From Sulfolobaceae archaeon (lineage in GTDB: Archaea; Thermoproteota; Thermoprotei_A; Sulfolobales; Sulfolobaceae), in NCBI GenBank assembly GCA_028277025.1, contig JAPYVG010000068.1:1-8383 (forward strand): a DNA stretch of 8,383 nucleotides, in the 5' to 3' direction. The position numbers and the translations under genes are program-made. This document shows, in pieces, positions 5,871 through 8,383 of the stretch (the first letter of the stretch is position 1; each line of letters begins with the position of its first letter). Below the pieces are notes generated by a model. It was given only the letters and a program-made list of their open reading frames with translations. It made no database searches and was not told the DNA's origin.

Positions 5871-5877
5871 TTAAAAG
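5871..5877 (-). promoter_or_regulatory. TATA box of the minus-strand GT4 run
   Basis: On the minus strand reads CTTTTAA, centred about 28 bp upstream of GTG 5846, preceded by a purine-rich stretch that could be a BRE. It shares a 72-bp divergent intergenic region with the plus-strand GT2 gene, so the two transcripts may respond to the same regulator. Confidence 0.5.
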
Positions 5878-5889
5878 TTATTATCAAAC

Positions 5890-5897
5890 CTTTTATT
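5890..5897 (+). promoter_or_regulatory. Candidate TATA box of the second GT2 gene
   Basis: CTTTTATT centred about 26 bp before GTG 5919, predicting a leaderless transcript. It is less canonical than the other boxes here. The sequence between it and the start is strongly pyrimidine-rich (TTCTTCTTTTTCTTACTC), common near initiators in these archaea. Confidence 0.42.
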
Positions 5898-5918
5898 CTT
5901 CTTTTTCTTACTCTTTTT

Positions 5919-6881
5919 GTGACTTTTATTTCAGTTATTATTACTGCTCATAATAGGAGGGAGTTTTTACTTGAGGCTGTTAACTCTGCATTAAATCAAA
6001 CCTTACCGAAAGATGAGTATGAAATAATTGTTGTAAAGAATTTCTCAGAATATGATGACATTTTAAAAAACCTAGGTGTAAAAACTGTATTTTCTAATGA
6101 AGAGAATCAAGGTGCAGATATTGTCAACGCTTTGTCGAATACAGAAGGTAAAGTTGTTTGTTTTCTCGACGATGATGATATATGGGTTCCATGGAAACTA
6201 GAAAAAGTTAAGGAGGCATTTAAGGAAGAAAGCTTAGGCTATTACCATCACGCTCTTTTAGCTTTTAGGCAAGGGGAGAATATAAGTGAACTTATAGACA
6301 AGTTGAAAGAAAATAACAAAGAATTTATAAGAAATAGGTTCATTGATCTAAGCCCAGTTAATTCAAGTTCTACTTGTATTAAGAAGGATACTGTAATAAA
6401 ATGTATTTCTCAGCTAAAAAAGGTGAGATACTTTATTGATAACTTTTATTACTATTTTGCACTACTTAAAAACTACAAGATTAAGTTTGACCCTGTTATA
6501 TTAACTTTATATAGATGGCATTACAATAATTCTACTGCTTTAAAAGAGAAAAGCTTTCAAGATTGGGTAGAGAAGAAAATAACCTTTTATTCTAATCGAT
6601 ATGAGCTGCTATTAGAACTTATAAGTTCTTGTAAATCAGAAGAAATACGCGGTACCGTAGTTAAGGCACTGTTAGCTCAAGCTTTAAGTGATAAAATAAC
6701 TGTAACTAGATTATCTAAAGACGGACTGTATAAAGCTAATTTTAGTGATTACCTGAAATATGTTAGTCTGGATTATAAAAACCTTAGAGGAATTTTATTA
6801 GCATCGTTAATCTTTATGCCTAAGTCCATTCAACTATACGTTGCAAGGAAGTGGTACGAAAAGGAACAAAAAGCCTCATAA
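5919..6881 (+). CDS. Family 2 glycosyltransferase (GT-A fold), second of the paralogous pair
   Basis: Predicted cytoplasmic or membrane-associated sugar transferase of 320 residues. The GT-A domain starts TFISVIITAHNRREFLLEAV (2-21). VVCFLDDDDIWVPWKLE (79-95) holds the metal-binding Asp cluster at 84-87. D174 (RYFIDNFYYYF) is the likely base region and LYRWHYNNST (197-206) the usual end of the domain. The position normally holding Asp after IIVV is KNFS here, so one nucleotide-binding contact may be altered. Residues 210-320 form a helical C-terminal module resembling that of the gene at 1424-2440: both have NR-x-L-x-L..SCK..EEI-R-x-T/V-helix blocks, and both end in a hydrophobic then basic segment (here GILLASLIFMPKSI). 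GTG is the only start that keeps the first strand and fits the TATA spacing. It diverges from the GT4 run and precedes the flippase gene by 44 bp. Specificity is unknown. Confidence 0.87.
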   Translation: MTFISVIITAHNRREFLLEAVNSALNQTLPKDEYEIIVVKNFSEYDDILKNLGVKTVFSNEENQGADIVNALSNTEGKVVCFLDDDDIWVPWKLEKVKEAFKEESLGYYHHALLAFRQGENISELIDKLKENNKEFIRNRFIDLSPVNSSSTCIKKDTVIKCISQLKKVRYFIDNFYYYFALLKNYKIKFDPVILTLYRWHYNNSTALKEKSFQDWVEKKITFYSNRYELLLELISSCKSEEIRGTVVKALLAQALSDKITVTRLSKDGLYKANFSDYLKYVSLDYKNLRGILLASLIFMPKSIQLYVARKWYEKEQKAS

Positions 6882-6897
6882 TATACTATACTAAATT

Positions 6898-6905
6898 TTT
6901 ATATA
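6898..6905 (+). promoter_or_regulatory. TATA box of the flippase gene
   Basis: TTTATATA centred about 25 bp before ATG 6926, giving a leaderless start. The T5 run it extends (6896-6900) lies just after the upstream GT2 stop codon and could also serve as that gene's U-rich termination signal, so the flippase probably has its own transcript. Confidence 0.55.
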
Positions 6906-6925
6906 CATACAAGGTTATTGACTTA

Positions 6926-8383
6926 ATGGGTGATATATCTAAATACGCTATCACGTCGTACCTCCACATCTTAGTAGGCACATTCTCGGAGATGGTTTTA
7001 CTAGGCTTAAATACAATCATTATCGCTAGGCTATTAGGACCTGCAAATTACGGTCTATATACTCTTTCATCTGGTATTCCTTACTTTCTTTTAGGTTTCA
7101 TAGATTTAGGAATGACTACTGCAGCGCAAAGATACATTTCAGAATTCATGGCTAAAGGAAAATTAGCAGGTGCAAAAAAAGTGTTTCAAATTACTACATC
7201 TTACATGCTTACATTATCCTTGGTTTTCACAGTACTCTTCTTAATCTTAAGTAATTACATTGCGAGTTCAATACTAAATAGACCTGAATTAGCTATTTAT
7301 TTAAGGATTTCAGCCTTAATAATTCTCTTAGAAACAGTATTTAGGTACATTAGTTATAATCAGTTACTAGCATTGGGAAAATCTCACGTAAGTTCATTTA
7401 TAGATTTCTTACATGCGTTATTGAGATTTATTCTAGCACCGCTATTAATAATTCTAGGTTTTGGGATAGCCGGGGCGATCTTTGGTGCATTAGCGGGATA
7501 TGCTGTTGCTGGGATAGTTGGGATCACTTATTTGCTCTACATTTTTAGGGGGATAAAAGCTGAAGGAGATATATCATTAAAGAGTATTTTCTCTTATAAT
7601 ATTCCGTTTACGATTTTGGGTATAATAGGGTTAATTTCTGGTGAAGTCCAATATATCTTACTTTCCCGGCTAATAATTGCCTCAGATATAGGTAATTATG
7701 CTGCCGCTAACAACTTAACTAGTATTATAGCCATTTTTACTTCTCCCTTAGCTCAGATAACTTTACCTACCTTCTCTAGGATAAGTGACGAAAGACAGTA
7801 TGCCGAAGCAGTAATGAAGTATTCCAGATACGCTTTACTAATAATGTTAGGAGCGCAAGGGATGTTATTTTCCGTTTCGTTTCCCCTTGTTTACTTACTT
7901 TATGGGGAGAAGTACTCATTAGCCCCCTACTTGCTTCAGCTTTCCTTGATCCTCTCGATCTTGACCTCGTTTCTTTCTCTTTACGGAAGGAATACTATCT
8001 TCTATATAAAGAGAATGTACAAGATTCCAGTTGTAGAAAATACAATTAATATTTCCGTATTTATACCACTAACATATTTTCTCCTCTTACGCTACGGTAT
8101 TGTGGGCATGATATTTTCAAGTTGGGCTTCATCAATTGTATCCACAATTTATGAGGATATACAGTTAAGTAAATTAATAGGATTGAAATTGAAGGAATCA
8201 ATTTTCACCCTTATTAGGATTGAAATTATAGCACTGATCTCGCTCATATTACCTACTGCCATAGAGTTCAAGATCCCTTATCCTTACAACCTTCCACTTT
8301 CTCTGCTAACTTTTATAACTCAATATATAATATTGATAGCATTTTCAAAAACAATCTCTTCTATTGAAATAAAGGAAATCGAA
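6926..8383 (+). CDS. Wzx/MATE-like polysaccharide (lipid-linked glycan) flippase, partial at right edge
   Basis: Integral membrane protein of the MOP exporter superfamily, predicted to flip a lipid-linked oligosaccharide from the cytoplasmic to the outer face of the membrane. The frame is open from ATG 6926 to the last base (486 residues). Known family members are about 480-510 residues, so little is missing. The N-terminus carries the family hallmark NTIIIARLLGPANYGLYTLS (29-48), followed by FIDLGMTTAAQRYISEF (58-74). Hydrophobic segments repeat along the chain at about 14-34, 47-66, 93-115, 126-150, 162-187, 189-207, 224-248, 260-283, 301-325, 333-352, 373-390, 393-408, 428-446 and 457-474, fitting a 12-14 helix transporter; the exact helix count is uncertain. 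The start is supported by the TATA box at 6898-6905. The neighbouring sugar transferases make a glycan-flippase role more likely than drug efflux. Substrate is unknown. Confidence 0.88.
   Translation, partial: MGDISKYAITSYLHILVGTFSEMVLLGLNTIIIARLLGPANYGLYTLSSGIPYFLLGFIDLGMTTAAQRYISEFMAKGKLAGAKKVFQITTSYMLTLSLVFTVLFLILSNYIASSILNRPELAIYLRISALIILLETVFRYISYNQLLALGKSHVSSFIDFLHALLRFILAPLLIILGFGIAGAIFGALAGYAVAGIVGITYLLYIFRGIKAEGDISLKSIFSYNIPFTILGIIGLISGEVQYILLSRLIIASDIGNYAAANNLTSIIAIFTSPLAQITLPTFSRISDERQYAEAVMKYSRYALLIMLGAQGMLFSVSFPLVYLLYGEKYSLAPYLLQLSLILSILTSFLSLYGRNTIFYIKRMYKIPVVENTINISVFIPLTYFLLLRYGIVGMIFSSWASSIVSTIYEDIQLSKLIGLKLKESIFTLIRIEIIALISLILPTAIEFKIPYPYNLPLSLLTFITQYIILIAFSKTISSIEIKEIE

Noticed and set aside
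1..8383. CRISPR array, toxin-antitoxin pair or defence system
   Set aside because: No regularly spaced repeats and no nuclease, helicase or small paired genes; every gene is a transposase, a glycosyltransferase or the flippase.

Overview
The window looks like a piece of a thermoacidophilic archaeal chromosome, most likely a Sulfolobales species. This rests on low GC in the metabolic genes, TATA boxes about 25-28 bp upstream of GTG or ATG starts with essentially no leader, and transposases of archaeal IS1 and IS6 type. The assignment is inference; no marker gene is present.

Left part (1-1282): two insertion sequences lie back to back. An IS1-family transposase runs off the left edge on the minus strand (1-397). 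It is followed by an apparently complete IS6-like element (about 447-1282), bounded by imperfect 16-bp inverted repeats and carrying an intact DDE transposase on the plus strand. A perfect 13-bp inverted repeat surrounds the transposase start. Positions 1283-1423 hold only a promoter.

Middle part (1424-6881): glycosyltransferase genes. Two paralogous GT2 (GT-A fold) enzymes on the plus strand (1424-2440 and 5919-6881) bracket a minus-strand run of three GT4 (GT-B fold) genes read from 5846 down to 2450. The first GT4 gene is split by a +1 frame disruption at a run of seven A (on the coding strand). Its N half is 5193-5846 and its C half 4736-5230; removing one A would give a normal GT4 of about 369 residues. 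The second (3497-4720) may have an internal promoter. The third (2450-3493) begins 3 nt after the second ends, with a Shine-Dalgarno-like sequence inside the upstream gene.

Right part (6926-8383): an almost complete multi-spanning Wzx/MATE-like polysaccharide flippase, open at the right edge.

Together the GTs and flippase suggest assembly of a lipid-linked surface glycan (S-layer N-glycan or exopolysaccharide): cytoplasmic GTs would build the oligosaccharide and the flippase would move it across the membrane. The sugars and final acceptor cannot be read from the sequence. No CRISPR array, tRNA or rRNA was seen. I found no clearly unprecedented system; the most notable observations are the homopolymer-split GT4, the nested hairpins at the transposase start, and the GT2 paralogue pair with a shared C-terminal helical module.
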